Shown one piece after another: positions 49,593 through 58,416 of a DNA stretch of 64,000 bases. The DNA comes from Azospirillum sp. TSO35-2. GTDB taxonomy: Bacteria > Pseudomonadota > Alphaproteobacteria > Azospirillales > Azospirillaceae. The stretch lies in contig NZ_LGRA01000018.1 of NCBI RefSeq assembly GCF_003116095.1, positions 239,439 to 303,438 on the forward strand, read 5' to 3'. The position numbers and the translations under genes were made by a program. The notes beneath the pieces were generated by a model. The model was not told where the DNA came from. It did no database searches and worked only from the letters and a program-made list of their open reading frames with translations. The stretch's first letter is position 1, and every line of letters starts with the position of its first letter.

Positions 49593-52300
49593 GCGCCGAC
49601 GCTCCCGACGCCGCACAGGCGTCCGTATTCGCAGATGCCACAGGGCGGCGCCAGGGCGAGCGCGAGCGCGGCGTCATCATCATCGCCGTCGTCGCAGACG
49701 CCGGGCGCCAGGATGTCGCCCCGCGCCAGCGCCGCCAGCCGCGCCGACCGGCTGTCCCAGGCGTCGCGCCAGATCGCCGGCAGATCGCTTCCCGGAACAT
49801 GGAGGTGGGCCGGGAACGGGTCCGGCGTGCAGGCGAGAAGCCGCTGTTGCGCCAGCATGAAATAGCCGGCGGGCACCGGCCGCCCCTGCCCGACCAGCCG
49901 CCCGTAGACGGCGAGCTGGATCGCCCGCCCCTCGGCGATGTCCCGGCGACGGTGGCGGTCGCTGCCGCTCCATTTCAGATCCAGGATGACCGGTTGGCCG
50001 CCACGTCCACCGCCGGCCGCGGCACCGTCGCCGGCAGGGCCTTCCAGCAGCAGATCGATGATGCCCTCCACCGTCACGCCGTCCGCCAGGGTTTCTTCGA
50101 CCGCGACCTCGCAGCCGCGCGCCGTCAGCCCGGCGTCCCCGGCCAGCCGGGCCAGCGCGCCGGCGGCCTCGGCGACGGCGGCGCGGGCACGGTCCCGCTC
50201 CAGCCCCGCCCCCGGGCGCTGCAGCGGCGCCGCCAGGACCGGCAGCAGGCGGTCGAACAGGGCCGCCGCGCGGCAGGCGGCGTCATCCGGCGGCCAGGCG
50301 GGCCGCTCCGCGAACAGGGCGGCGATCACCGCGTGGGCGAGCGTGCCGACCAGTTGCGGCCCGTCCGGGACGGCGCGCAGGGCGCCCGGCCGGATGCCGG
50401 CGGCGTGGTGCAGCACCCAGGCGAAGGGGCAGCCGAGCAGGCGTTCCAGGCTGGTCGCCGATTCCCGCCCGCGCGTCGGGACCACACCGGCCGGCACGCG
50501 CCACAGCCGGCGGGGCCGCGCCGGGTCGCAGCGGTCGAGCGGGCCGCGGGACACCGTGCGCCCGGCGAAGGCCACCCGGTCGGACCGCAACCCGGCCGAC
50601 GCGTGGACCCTGTGGACGGCGGCGGCGGCCGGTTCGATCTCGTGCCACAGCGGGTGCGCCACCGCCGGTTCGCCGGCGACGGTGCGCGGCTTCACCAGGA
50701 TCAGCCGCTCGGCGGCGTTCAGGACCGGCAGCCGCCACGACCACGCCTCACGGCGCAGGGCGGCCTCCGGCGTTTCCGGCAGGCAGCCGGCCTCTGCGAG
50801 CGCCGCCCGCTCCGCGTTGCTCCAGGGCTGGGCGACGGGGATGATGCCGGGATCGAGGAAGCCCCACCACAGCACGGTGCCGGCCACCCCCCAGACCTGC
50901 CCCGGATCGTCCACCACCGTCCAGGGCGCCGCCTCCGCCCCGCCGGCCGGGATGGCGGCGCCATCGCCGATCACCGCGTCCAGCATGCGGTCGAGCTGCG
51001 GTTTGGGAAGCCGCGCCAAGCCGGCCGCCCCGACCACCGCCGCCATGCAGTCGGCCTGCGCCGCGACCCTGCCCAGCATCTCGTCGCCCTGCCCGGCGCG
51101 GGCGCGGGCCCAGGCCGCCACCCGCCCGCACAGGGCGACGGCGGTGGTGACCGGAACGCCGTCCGCCTCGTCGAAGCGGGGGGATTCCAGCCAGCCGCGC
51201 CACTCCCGCTCCTCGGCGGCGAGACGGCGCTCCAATTCGGCCCCGGACAGGCCACGCGCCTCCAACCGGTCGCGGCGGCGGTCGCGCGCGGACCGCCACG
51301 CCGCCTGCCAAGCCGGGCCGCCGACCCCCGGCGCCTTCGCCAACGCGTCGGCGAAGGCCTGCGCGACGCCGGCAGGAATCGGGGATTGCGGCAAGGTCAG
51401 CAACTCCATCAGGCGCCGGACGTCCAGCGGGTCCCACAGCGCGGCCAACGCCAGCGGCAGCACCTGCACCGCCGCCCGCCAGGGCGAACGCCCGGCGCCG
51501 CCGACGCGGGGAAGACCCAGCCGGCGGCAGGCCTCGTCCAGCAGGGTGGTGCGCTGGCCGTGCAGGATCACGACGGTGTGGTTGCGGTCCGGCAGCGCCG
51601 CGAGCCAACCGGCGGTCATCTCCGCCGCCAGCCATTCGTCATCCGCCTCCAGCACCGTGACCGTACCGTCACCCCGCCCGGCCGCGGCGTCGCCGATGGT
51701 CAGCCGGCGCCCCACCAGCCCCAGGTCGCCGTCCGCCACCGGGGCCGGGTCCCGGCAGGGCGGCATCCGCGTGCCGCAAGCGGCCAGCCGGTCGAGCAGC
51801 AGGCGCCACGCCGCCGGAAGATGACCGACCGGCGTCGCGAGCCGCAGTTCCGCGATGGGCGCCGCCGGCAGGGCCGCCAGGGCGTCGAGCACCGCGCGCA
51901 GCCGGTCGGCCCGTCCCGCGGCCAGCGCGACCGGCACCCGCTCCACCGCGGCCAGCGTGTCGAGGCGGGCGAGACCGTTCCCACCGGGGCCGTGCCCGGT
52001 CCAGCCGGCCTCCACCAGCGCGTCCCGCCAGCCCAGGATCTGTTCGGCGACCGACCAGCCATCCGCCGCCAGCGACCGGCTGTAGAAGCGGGTTCCGTCA
52101 TCCGCCGCGCGCAGGCGCGACAGGTATTGCGCCGTCCGCAAGGCCGGCGGCACCTCCGGACCCGACAGGCCGAGGCGGGTCTCCAGGATGCCGAGCAGGC
52201 CGGCGGGCCCGGCCACCTGGGTTCCCAGGCCGGCGTGCAGGCCATCGATCGTTTCCGGCCAGCAGGAGCCATCCAGATGCCAGCCGAACTGAACGCGCAT
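49589..52300 (-). CDS. AddB-like PD-(D/E)XK nuclease with iron-sulfur cysteines
   Basis: 903 residues from an ATG at 52300 with GGGAG upstream; the open frame extends 55 codons further but without a ribosome site. The N-terminal half resembles AddB (GPAGLLGILETRLGLSG near residue 30), with no Walker A seen. The C-terminal nuclease has GIIDLLLEG, then VILDLKWSGS and RAIQLAVYGRL. One cysteine (LLGCPFAW, about residue 622) lies before the nuclease and three (CGICEYGRLC, about 888-897) after it: the four-cysteine arrangement that holds an iron-sulfur cluster in AddB and Cas4. It is coupled to the AddA-like gene downstream and diverges from cas4-cas1. Confidence 0.85.
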   Translation of the reverse strand: MRVQFGWHLDGSCWPETIDGLHAGLGTQVAGPAGLLGILETRLGLSGPEVPPALRTAQYLSRLRAADDGTRFYSRSLAADGWSVAEQILGWRDALVEAGWTGHGPGGNGLARLDTLAAVERVPVALAAGRADRLRAVLDALAALPAAPIAELRLATPVGHLPAAWRLLLDRLAACGTRMPPCRDPAPVADGDLGLVGRRLTIGDAAAGRGDGTVTVLEADDEWLAAEMTAGWLAALPDRNHTVVILHGQRTTLLDEACRRLGLPRVGGAGRSPWRAAVQVLPLALAALWDPLDVRRLMELLTLPQSPIPAGVAQAFADALAKAPGVGGPAWQAAWRSARDRRRDRLEARGLSGAELERRLAAEEREWRGWLESPRFDEADGVPVTTAVALCGRVAAWARARAGQGDEMLGRVAAQADCMAAVVGAAGLARLPKPQLDRMLDAVIGDGAAIPAGGAEAAPWTVVDDPGQVWGVAGTVLWWGFLDPGIIPVAQPWSNAERAALAEAGCLPETPEAALRREAWSWRLPVLNAAERLILVKPRTVAGEPAVAHPLWHEIEPAAAAVHRVHASAGLRSDRVAFAGRTVSRGPLDRCDPARPRRLWRVPAGVVPTRGRESATSLERLLGCPFAWVLHHAAGIRPGALRAVPDGPQLVGTLAHAVIAALFAERPAWPPDDAACRAAALFDRLLPVLAAPLQRPGAGLERDRARAAVAEAAGALARLAGDAGLTARGCEVAVEETLADGVTVEGIIDLLLEGPAGDGAAAGGGRGGQPVILDLKWSGSDRHRRRDIAEGRAIQLAVYGRLVGQGRPVPAGYFMLAQQRLLACTPDPFPAHLHVPGSDLPAIWRDAWDSRSARLAALARGDILAPGVCDDGDDDDAALALALAPPCGICEYGRLCGVGSVGA

Positions 52301-52578
52301 GGGGTCTCTCCCGCTGTCTTGAGAGACGGACAGTGGTCGCGCAATATGAACAAAAGGTTGATAAACTATTCGTTCGAACACCAACAGAGAAGACAAGTGT
52401 ATGCCTTTGACAGTCCGCCTCTGATATTTCCAAATCTCTTGTAACTTTGGCCGCTTGAGCCGCATAACGTTCCCGGTTGTTTATCAGGGTTATCAAAACT
52501 ATCGTCGACGGCACGCGCCGTCGATCCGACCCGCCGGTCGACCACGGCGCAGGAGTGTTCCAGGATGGAGCCGGCCTG
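52301..52578. promoter_or_regulatory. Divergent promoter region, AddB-like gene and cas4-cas1
   Basis: 278 AT-rich bases between divergent starts. A TTGATAAAC at about 52358 and a GTTTATCA-type inverted counterpart near 52480 form a long-range dyad. An 8-bp hairpin (52505-52512 with 52517-52524) lies about 55 bases before cas4-cas1. No repeat-spacer structure is present. The two halves of the cas locus therefore appear separately promoted. Confidence 0.45.
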
Positions 52579-54282
52579 ATGACCGACCAGCTTATGCTGC
52601 CCCTTCCCGCCCCGCCGGAGACCGATCCGGACCTGCTGGTGCCGGCGCGCATGGTGAACGAGTGGGTCTACTGCCCGCGACTGGCCTATCTGGAGTGGGT
52701 GGAGGGCGCCTGGGCCGCCAACGCCGACACCGAGGAGGGCAAGCGCGCCCACGCCCGCGTCGACGCCGGCCGCGGCAAATTGCCACCGCCGGAGGAGGCC
52801 GAGGAGGCCCCACCCTTCGAGGTCCGCTCCATCGAGCTGTCGTCGGATCGCCTCGGCCTGATCGCCAAGATGGACGTGGTGGAGGGCGAGGACGGCATCC
52901 TCACCCCCATCGACTTCAAGAAGGGCAAGCGCCCCCATGTCGAGGGCGGCGCCTATGAGCCGGAGCGGGTGCAGTTGTGCGTCCAGGCCCTGGTGCTGGA
53001 GGACAACGGCTACCGGATCGGCGAGGGGTTCCTGTGGTTCGCCGGCAGCCGGGAACGCGTGCCCGTCGCCTTCGACGACGAGTTGCGCACCCGCACGCGC
53101 GAGGCGGCGTCCGGGCTGCGTCTGGCCGCCGCGGCCCGGCGGATCCCGCCGCCGCTCGACAACAGCCGCAAATGCGCGCGCTGCTCGCTGCTGCCGATCT
53201 GCCTGCCGGACGAGGTGAACCTGTTCCGCAGCGGCGGCGCGCCGCGCACGCCGCCGCCGGCCGCCGACGCCGCCCTGCCGCTCTATGTGCAGCAGCCCGG
53301 CGCACGGGTCGGCAAGAAGGGCGACCTGCTGGTCATTTCCGCCGAGAACGAGCCCGACCGCGAGGTTGCCATGGGCGAGGTGTCGGAACTGGTGCTGGCC
53401 GGGCCGGTGTCGCTGTCCACCCCCGCCCTGCACGCGCTGGTGAAGGAGGAGATCCCCATCGCCTGGATGTCCAGCGGCTTCTGGTTCATCGCCACCACCG
53501 GCGCCCGCGGCCCGCGCAGCGCCCATGTCCGCGAGGGGCAGTACGCCGCCCGGTCCGACGCCTTCCGCCGGCTGCTGTTCGCCCGCGATCTGGTGCGCGC
53601 CAAGCTGCGCAACCAGCGCACCATCCTGCGCCGCAACTGGCGCGGCACCGAGGCGGAGCGCGAGCACGCCGCGGAGACGCTGAAGCGGTTGGCCGACCGC
53701 GCGCCCCGGGCCGCCGGCCTGCCCGAACTGCTGGGGGTGGAAGGCGAAGGGGCGGCGGTGTATTTCCGCGCCCTGCCCGCGTTGTTCACCGACAAGGTCG
53801 CCGACCTGCCCGCCTTTTCCTTCGAACGGCGGTCGCGCCGGCCGCCCGCCGACCCGGTCAACGCCTGCCTGTCCTTGTGCTATGCCTTGCTGACGCGGGC
53901 CTGCGCCACCGCGCTGGAGATCGCCGGCCTGGACCCCTGGGCCGGGCTGTACCACGCCGACCGGCCGGGCCGCCCGGCGCTGGCGTTGGACTTCATGGAG
54001 CCGCTGCGCCCGATCCTGGCGGATTCGACCGTGCTGACGGCGCTGAACAACGGCGAGCTGTCGCCCACCGACTTCGTCACCGCCGGGCCGGGCTGCAACC
54101 TGACGCCGGCCGGCCGGCGATCGCTGATCCGCGCCTTCGAACGCCGGCTGGACCAGGAGGCCTCGCACCCGACCTTCGGCTATCAGATCTCCATGCGGCG
54201 GATGCTGCACGTCCAGGCGCGCCTGTTCGCCCGCCACCTGCTGGGCGAGATCGACAGCTACCCGCATTACTGCCCGCGCTGA
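52579..54282 (+). CDS. cas4-cas1: Cas4-Cas1 fusion, CRISPR adaptation
   Basis: 567 residues from an ATG at 52579 with GGAG upstream. The Cas4 part (about 1-225) has an N-terminal cysteine in EWVYCPRLAYLEW, a nuclease core TPIDFKKGK, and a C-terminal cluster CARCSLLPIC for the iron-sulfur site. Cas1 follows from about residue 230, with metal-binding residues in GVEGEGAAVYFRAL, GLYHADRPGRPALALDFMEPLRP and the downstream helix. All catalytic residues look intact. Cas4-Cas1 fusions are typical of type I-U/I-G systems, where Cas4 helps choose the PAM and orient prespacers and Cas1 integrates them with Cas2. Confidence 0.95.
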   Translation: MTDQLMLPLPAPPETDPDLLVPARMVNEWVYCPRLAYLEWVEGAWAANADTEEGKRAHARVDAGRGKLPPPEEAEEAPPFEVRSIELSSDRLGLIAKMDVVEGEDGILTPIDFKKGKRPHVEGGAYEPERVQLCVQALVLEDNGYRIGEGFLWFAGSRERVPVAFDDELRTRTREAASGLRLAAAARRIPPPLDNSRKCARCSLLPICLPDEVNLFRSGGAPRTPPPAADAALPLYVQQPGARVGKKGDLLVISAENEPDREVAMGEVSELVLAGPVSLSTPALHALVKEEIPIAWMSSGFWFIATTGARGPRSAHVREGQYAARSDAFRRLLFARDLVRAKLRNQRTILRRNWRGTEAEREHAAETLKRLADRAPRAAGLPELLGVEGEGAAVYFRALPALFTDKVADLPAFSFERRSRRPPADPVNACLSLCYALLTRACATALEIAGLDPWAGLYHADRPGRPALALDFMEPLRPILADSTVLTALNNGELSPTDFVTAGPGCNLTPAGRRSLIRAFERRLDQEASHPTFGYQISMRRMLHVQARLFARHLLGEIDSYPHYCPR

Positions 54283-54296
54283 GCCCGGAGGGTCGC

Positions 54297-54593
54297 ATGG
54301 CCGCCAACGAGCGCCTGTACATCGTCACCTACGACATCGGCGACCAGAAACGCTGGCGGCGGGTGTTCCGGGCCATGGAGGCCTATGGCCGCTGGCTGCA
54401 GTTCTCGGTCTTCCAATGCCGCCTCACCCCACGTCGACGCGCCGCGCTGGGCGCGCGGCTGGACGGCATCATCAAGCCATCGGAAGACCATGTTCTGATC
54501 ATCGACATCGGCCCCGCCGACGCCGTCGACCCCCGCGTGGAAAGCCTGGGCCGCCCCTTCGAAGCCATCCGGCGCGAGGCGGTGGTGGTGTGA
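54297..54593 (+). CDS. cas2: Cas2, CRISPR adaptation
   Basis: 98 residues, full length, with GGAGGG before the ATG at 54297 and 14 bases after the cas4-cas1 stop. The ferredoxin-like fold is evident: LYIVTYDIGDQKRWRRVFRAM at the start, with the conserved aspartate after the first strand, then GRWLQFSVFQCRLT and a C-terminal strand. Cas2 dimers bridge Cas1 dimers in the integrase complex. In most loci of this type the repeat array follows cas2, but here a convergent gene ends 15 bases later. Confidence 0.95.
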   Translation: MAANERLYIVTYDIGDQKRWRRVFRAMEAYGRWLQFSVFQCRLTPRRRAALGARLDGIIKPSEDHVLIIDIGPADAVDPRVESLGRPFEAIRREAVVV

Positions 54594-54607
54594 CGCACGG
54601 CCCCGGC

Positions 54608-55285
54608 TCACGGCATGCGGCGCATCGACGCCAGGGCCCCGGCGCGGATGGCCGTGCCGCCGTTGATGCCGCCCGTCATGCCGATGGTCGCGCCGGGGCT
54701 CACCCGGGCAATCCGGTCGAGCCGTTCGGCCAGTTCGCGCTCTTCGCGGCAGGCTTCCTCGCAGAGGCTGCGCATCTCGGCGATGGACGGGCGGTAGCGG
54801 CTGCTCCGGCGCCACTGGCGGGCCGCCGCGTCGACCGCCCAGGACGGGAATTCCCCGAGGTCTTCCGCCCAGTCCGCCGCGACCACCGCCTCCACCTCGG
54901 GCGGCAGCGGGCTCTTGGGGGCGCAGTGGGCGAAGAGGGCGTAAACGCGGGCCAGCAGATGCGCCGGGTCGCAGGGGGCCAGGATGGTGCGCCGGATGTC
55001 GGCGACGATCACGCCGGCCGCCTGCGCCGTCCGCGGCTCCACCGTCGTCGGCGCCGTCCACGCCCGTGCCGGCCCGGCGTAGGACCCGTCGGCGGCGAAG
55101 CGGGACCCGCCGGTGGAACGCTCCTCCACCAGGGCGCGCACCGCCGGCGGCAAGGCCGACCGCAGAGCGGCACGACGGTCGGCGGCGGGCTGCGTCGGAT
55201 CATAGCCGGCGGGCAGGCCGGCGCGGAGTGGCACGACGGTGGACGCGCCCTGGGATGAGGCGGTGGACGGGGTGGTGCTGGGCAT
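54608..55285 (-). CDS. Hypothetical plasmid-core protein
   Basis: 225 residues from an ATG at 55285 with AGGAG upstream. Not recognised. The N-terminal 90 residues are Ala/Pro/Thr-rich and probably flexible. The middle has aspartate/proline-rich helices (ILAPCDPAHLLARVYALFAHC; PLPPEVEAVVAADWAEDLGEFPSWAVDAAARQWRR) followed by RYRPSIAEMRSLCEEA, which reads like a small DNA-associated helical domain. It is cotranscribed after the winged-helix/DnaT-like gene beside the origin, so an accessory role in replication or maintenance is possible but not shown. Confidence 0.6.
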   Translation of the reverse strand: MPSTTPSTASSQGASTVVPLRAGLPAGYDPTQPAADRRAALRSALPPAVRALVEERSTGGSRFAADGSYAGPARAWTAPTTVEPRTAQAAGVIVADIRRTILAPCDPAHLLARVYALFAHCAPKSPLPPEVEAVVAADWAEDLGEFPSWAVDAAARQWRRSSRYRPSIAEMRSLCEEACREERELAERLDRIARVSPGATIGMTGGINGGTAIRAGALASMRRMP

Positions 55286-55309
55286 GATCGGCCGGCTCCT
55301 CGCTCGGGG

Positions 55310-56200
55310 TTACAGGTGCTGCCAGGACGACGGGTCGAAGGCTGGCGTCGCGACCAGCGGGGCCGCACCGCACGGCGTCTCGGCCCGAAGCCGTTGCGCG
55401 ACGCCGGCCCACAGCGTCATGCGGGCCTGTTCGGCCTCGCCGGACCGCTCGCGGACGGTGGTCGCGCGTGACGCGGCGGCGGGGACCGCCGCTCCGGACG
55501 CCCGCGGGGCTTTCCCGGCGGAGGCGTCCTGGAGCAGCCAGGCGCGCCACGCCGATCCGATGTCGCGGTAGCGGTAGCCGTGCGCCCGGCAGCGCAGCAG
55601 GAAGCCCTCGACGTGCCGGACCAGATCGACGCCGCCGAAGCGGGCGCGCGCCCAGGCCAGATCGTCGGCGGACGGCATCCAGTCCGGCTGCGGAACGTCC
55701 TCGGCCGGATGGGCATCGGGGTGGGCATCGGGGTGGGCATCGGCTGACCGCTCGTCCGGTTGGCTCCGCTCGCCTGCCGGCCCGCGTCCGCGCTCGGTGA
55801 GCGAGTCTGGAATCTGTTTGGAATGGAGCTGTTCCTGACTCGGCGACGGACAGGGGGCGTTCAACCGCGAGTCATTCCTGTCCATGGCGGTGTCGGCGGT
55901 CAGGCGCAGGCGGTAGCGGCAGGACAGGCGGGCGCCGTCGCGGCCGCTGCGGTGCTCGATCGCGACGAGGCCGAGGTCGCTGAGACGTTGAAGAAGGCGG
56001 TTGATGGTCGGGCGCGAACGCTTCAGCTTCGCCGCCAGCGTCGACTGCGACGGCCAGCAGGTCCCATGCTCGTCGGCGTAGGTCGCCAGCGCCGCCAGAA
56101 TCGCAAAGCCGTCGGCGTCGAGATCGGGATGGTCCAGCCACCAGGCGGGAATCCGGCCCCATCGGCCGGTGTCGGTCGTCTCACGCTCGCTGGTCGGCAT
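55310..56200 (-). CDS. Winged-helix protein with DnaT-like C-terminal domain
   Basis: 296 residues from an ATG at 56200 with AGGAGA upstream. The N-terminal HTH_36-type winged helix (DGFAILAALATYADEHGTCWPSQ, then TLAAKLKRSRPTINRLLQRLSDLGLV) is common in plasmid replication proteins. After a linker containing three DAHP repeats comes a region resembling the DnaT DNA-binding domain (DWMPSADDLAWARARFG; FLLRCRAHGYRYRDIGSAWRAWL). It lies directly beside the iterons, transcribed away from them. It probably helps load replication proteins or regulates the origin. The Rep initiator is a separate gene on the other side. Confidence 0.7.
   Translation of the reverse strand: MPTSERETTDTGRWGRIPAWWLDHPDLDADGFAILAALATYADEHGTCWPSQSTLAAKLKRSRPTINRLLQRLSDLGLVAIEHRSGRDGARLSCRYRLRLTADTAMDRNDSRLNAPCPSPSQEQLHSKQIPDSLTERGRGPAGERSQPDERSADAHPDAHPDAHPAEDVPQPDWMPSADDLAWARARFGGVDLVRHVEGFLLRCRAHGYRYRDIGSAWRAWLLQDASAGKAPRASGAAVPAAASRATTVRERSGEAEQARMTLWAGVAQRLRAETPCGAAPLVATPAFDPSSWQHL
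55711..55746. repeat. Three 12-bp tandem repeats inside a coding region
   Basis: GGGCATCGGGGT occurs twice perfectly (55711-55722, 55723-55734) and a third time with a changed end (55735-55746). On the minus strand each unit encodes Asp-Ala-His-Pro in the linker between the two domains of the winged-helix/DnaT-like protein. Unit loss or gain would keep the frame and alter only linker length. Confidence 0.85.
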
Positions 56201-56258
56201 CGCCTGGTCTCCTGTCGCCTGTGTGGCGGCAGGATTCCTTGGGCGCCGGAGTCGCGCC

Positions 56259-57002
56259 AAATCGCGACGCTTTCCCACAGGTCGGCGCCGGATGCCCCTA
56301 TGACGGGGATGCTCGCGCACCTGTGGGAAAGCCGCGCGGCTGGGGAGGATTTGCCCGCGCAGCTAGGGGAAAACGACGCGATTCCCGGCCGAATCGAGTC
56401 CTCGTGGATTCCGCCGCGAACCTGACGGAATGCGGCGCGCTTGCGCGACCGCCGGCGACGGGTGGGGAACCGGGAGCCTGCGGTGGCAACCGCGCGGCTT
56501 TCCCACAGGTCCGCGGCGACTCACAACCGACCACCGGGGCAATCGCGAGCATTTCCCCTAGGATCCGCGCCTGGACTGGTGCGTGTTTTCCGCAGAACAC
56601 CGAAACAATGCGGCCCCGGTCCAAATCGCGCGGATTTCCCCTAGGTCCGGCCCACAGCGGTCTGGCAGACGCGGGCGGACGGCCTGTGCGACCGCTTCCC
56701 CTAGCTTTTCCTGACGGCGCTGCCGGGCGGGGGGACGGCTGTTCATGCCGGAAAACGGGGGCGAATCGCGAGTCGGTCCCCTAGGTGTGGCGGTCGCGTA
56801 GGGGAGGATGCAAGGCCAACGCGACTCTTTCCCCTAGGTCCGGACGGCCGGCTTCCCTGCGTAAGGCCGAGAATCGCGATGATTCCCCCTAGGGTCGCGC
56901 CCATTGCGGCGCGGTGGGATGGCCGATTTCCGGGCGTCGGCTCTGCCGAAAGCGTTGGTGCACCTAAGGTTTCAGAGAATCGCGTCGGATTCCCCTAGGC
57001 GC
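56259..57002. repeat. Iteron array, probable vegetative origin (oriV)
   Basis: An 870-base gene-free stretch carries about eleven copies of a 22- to 25-base motif, AATCGCGnnnnTTTCCCCTAGG or close variants. Forward copies start near 56260, 56488, 56541, 56624, 56763, 56817, 56872 and 56978, with a degenerate one near 56686; inverted copies lie at 56319-56341 and 56361-56383. Three copies end in TTTCCCACAGG instead of TTTCCCCTAGG. Iterons next to a Rep gene are the hallmark of iteron-controlled plasmid replication, in which Rep binds them to open the origin and to limit copy number. Confidence 0.9.
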
Positions 57003-57070
57003 GCGCCGGAATCCCCTGCGTTGGCGGAGGCCGGTCGAGGGCGTATTCTCAAGATCGGCAGGAGGATGAG

Positions 57071-58270
57071 ATGAGCAAGGTGGCGACGAGCGCAGCACAG
57101 TTGGTCCTGTTCGAGCTGGAGGACCGCAAGCAAAGTCACCTGATCGCGCTCTACGATCTGGCGCCGCGCTTCATCTTTGCCCAGCAGCGCGAAGACGCCG
57201 AAAAAGGCAGCGTGAAGTCGGTCTATCGCGAATTCAGCTTCCGCGGACAGACCTTCTACCTGTCGCTGCAGCCGGCGCGGATGGCCTATGAGCGCACCGG
57301 AGAGGGGCGCGGCCGCTTCGTGCCGGCGCCGACGCCGGAGCAGGCGCGCAACCTCGCCGAGGTCGAGGTCTTCCCGGCGGAGCGCGAGCAGATCGTCGAG
57401 CAGGTGGTGCGCCGTCTCGCCATGGACCGGGCGCGCCTGTCGCTCGCCGGCGAGAACCAGGATCAGGTGCGGCTCGACTTCAGCCTGTACGACATCGGGC
57501 GCGAGCTGCGGAACACCAACCATTCGCTGAACTACAGCGAGATCCGCGAGTCCCTGACCATCCTGGCCCGTGCCCGCATCATCATCAGCAAGGCGTCGGC
57601 GTCGGAGCGCAAGCGGGGCAGCGATCTGCTCGATTCCACCGCCTTTCCGGTGCTCGTCGTCCGCCGACCCGACGGCGCCCAGGACGAGGATGGCGGCGAC
57701 CAGACCTACGTCCAGTTCAACCCGCTGGTCGCGACGGCCATCCGCGGGCTGGAGTTCCGCCCGGTCAGTTACGAATGGCTGATGCGGTTGAAGAACCCGG
57801 TGTCGCGCTGGCTCTACAACCGGCTGTCGGTCGAGTTCGAGACGCCGGACGACGAGGCGGACGCCGGCCGGGTGATGACGATCTCCGCCGACGAGATCAT
57901 CAAGAACTCCGGCATGACCGAGTACAGCCGCCGCCGCGACACGTTGCGCGTCGTCACCGCGGCGGTCGATGCCCTGGTGGACGAGGGGATCCTCGACGGG
58001 CGCGATCTGCTGCACGCGAAGACCGGCAAGCGCATCGACGGCATCGACTATGTCCTGCGCCCGTCGCGCCGTTTCCTGGACCAGGTGCGCCGGGCCGAAC
58101 AGGTCGCCGACGTCAACGCCGCCGTCGTCAAGGCGGTCACCGGCAGCGAGGAACGCCCGAACGCCTTCGTGCCGCTGACACCGATGCAGGCGCTGGAAAC
58201 CCGCAAGGCGCGCGCCACCCGGCTGGCCGCGTCCCAGGGGGCCCTGCCGCTGCTGGACGGCAACGGCTGA
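57071..58270 (+). CDS. Plasmid replication initiator protein (RepA/RPA type)
   Basis: 399 residues from an ATG at 57071 preceded by AGGAGG. It starts 69 bases after the last iteron. The protein opens with LIALYDLAPRFIFAQQRED and has two winged-helix-like regions: about residues 150-175, NTNHSLNYSEIRESLTILAR, and about 265-300, TISADEIIKNSGMTEYSRRRDTLRVV. The composition matches alphaproteobacterial replication initiator protein A. It should bind the upstream iterons. The reading direction, position and following parAB genes form a standard rep-par core. Confidence 0.87.
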   Translation: MSKVATSAAQLVLFELEDRKQSHLIALYDLAPRFIFAQQREDAEKGSVKSVYREFSFRGQTFYLSLQPARMAYERTGEGRGRFVPAPTPEQARNLAEVEVFPAEREQIVEQVVRRLAMDRARLSLAGENQDQVRLDFSLYDIGRELRNTNHSLNYSEIRESLTILARARIIISKASASERKRGSDLLDSTAFPVLVVRRPDGAQDEDGGDQTYVQFNPLVATAIRGLEFRPVSYEWLMRLKNPVSRWLYNRLSVEFETPDDEADAGRVMTISADEIIKNSGMTEYSRRRDTLRVVTAAVDALVDEGILDGRDLLHAKTGKRIDGIDYVLRPSRRFLDQVRRAEQVADVNAAVVKAVTGSEERPNAFVPLTPMQALETRKARATRLAASQGALPLLDGNG

Positions 58271-58361
58271 TCCCCGGCCTGCGCCCGGGCCCGTGTGACG
58301 TAGTGAAAACCACGACGCCGGCGTAGACGGTCGGACAGTAACCTCCATCAATGTTGACGGT

Positions 58362-58374
58362 GGTAGGCGCTACC
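58362..58374. promoter_or_regulatory. Inverted repeat before parA, candidate autoregulatory operator
   Basis: GGTAG-gcg-CTACC, a perfect 5-bp inverted repeat centred about 49 bases before the chosen parA start. A longer imperfect repeat (ACCTCCATCA with TGACGGTGGT, 58341-58364) overlaps its left edge. ParA here carries an N-terminal helix-turn-helix, and such ParA proteins repress their own operon by binding nearby repeats. The match is short. Confidence 0.4.
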
Positions 58375-58416
58375 TGTAAGTCCGTCCCCATCGGGAGTGG
58401 AGGCTGGGGACGGCTG

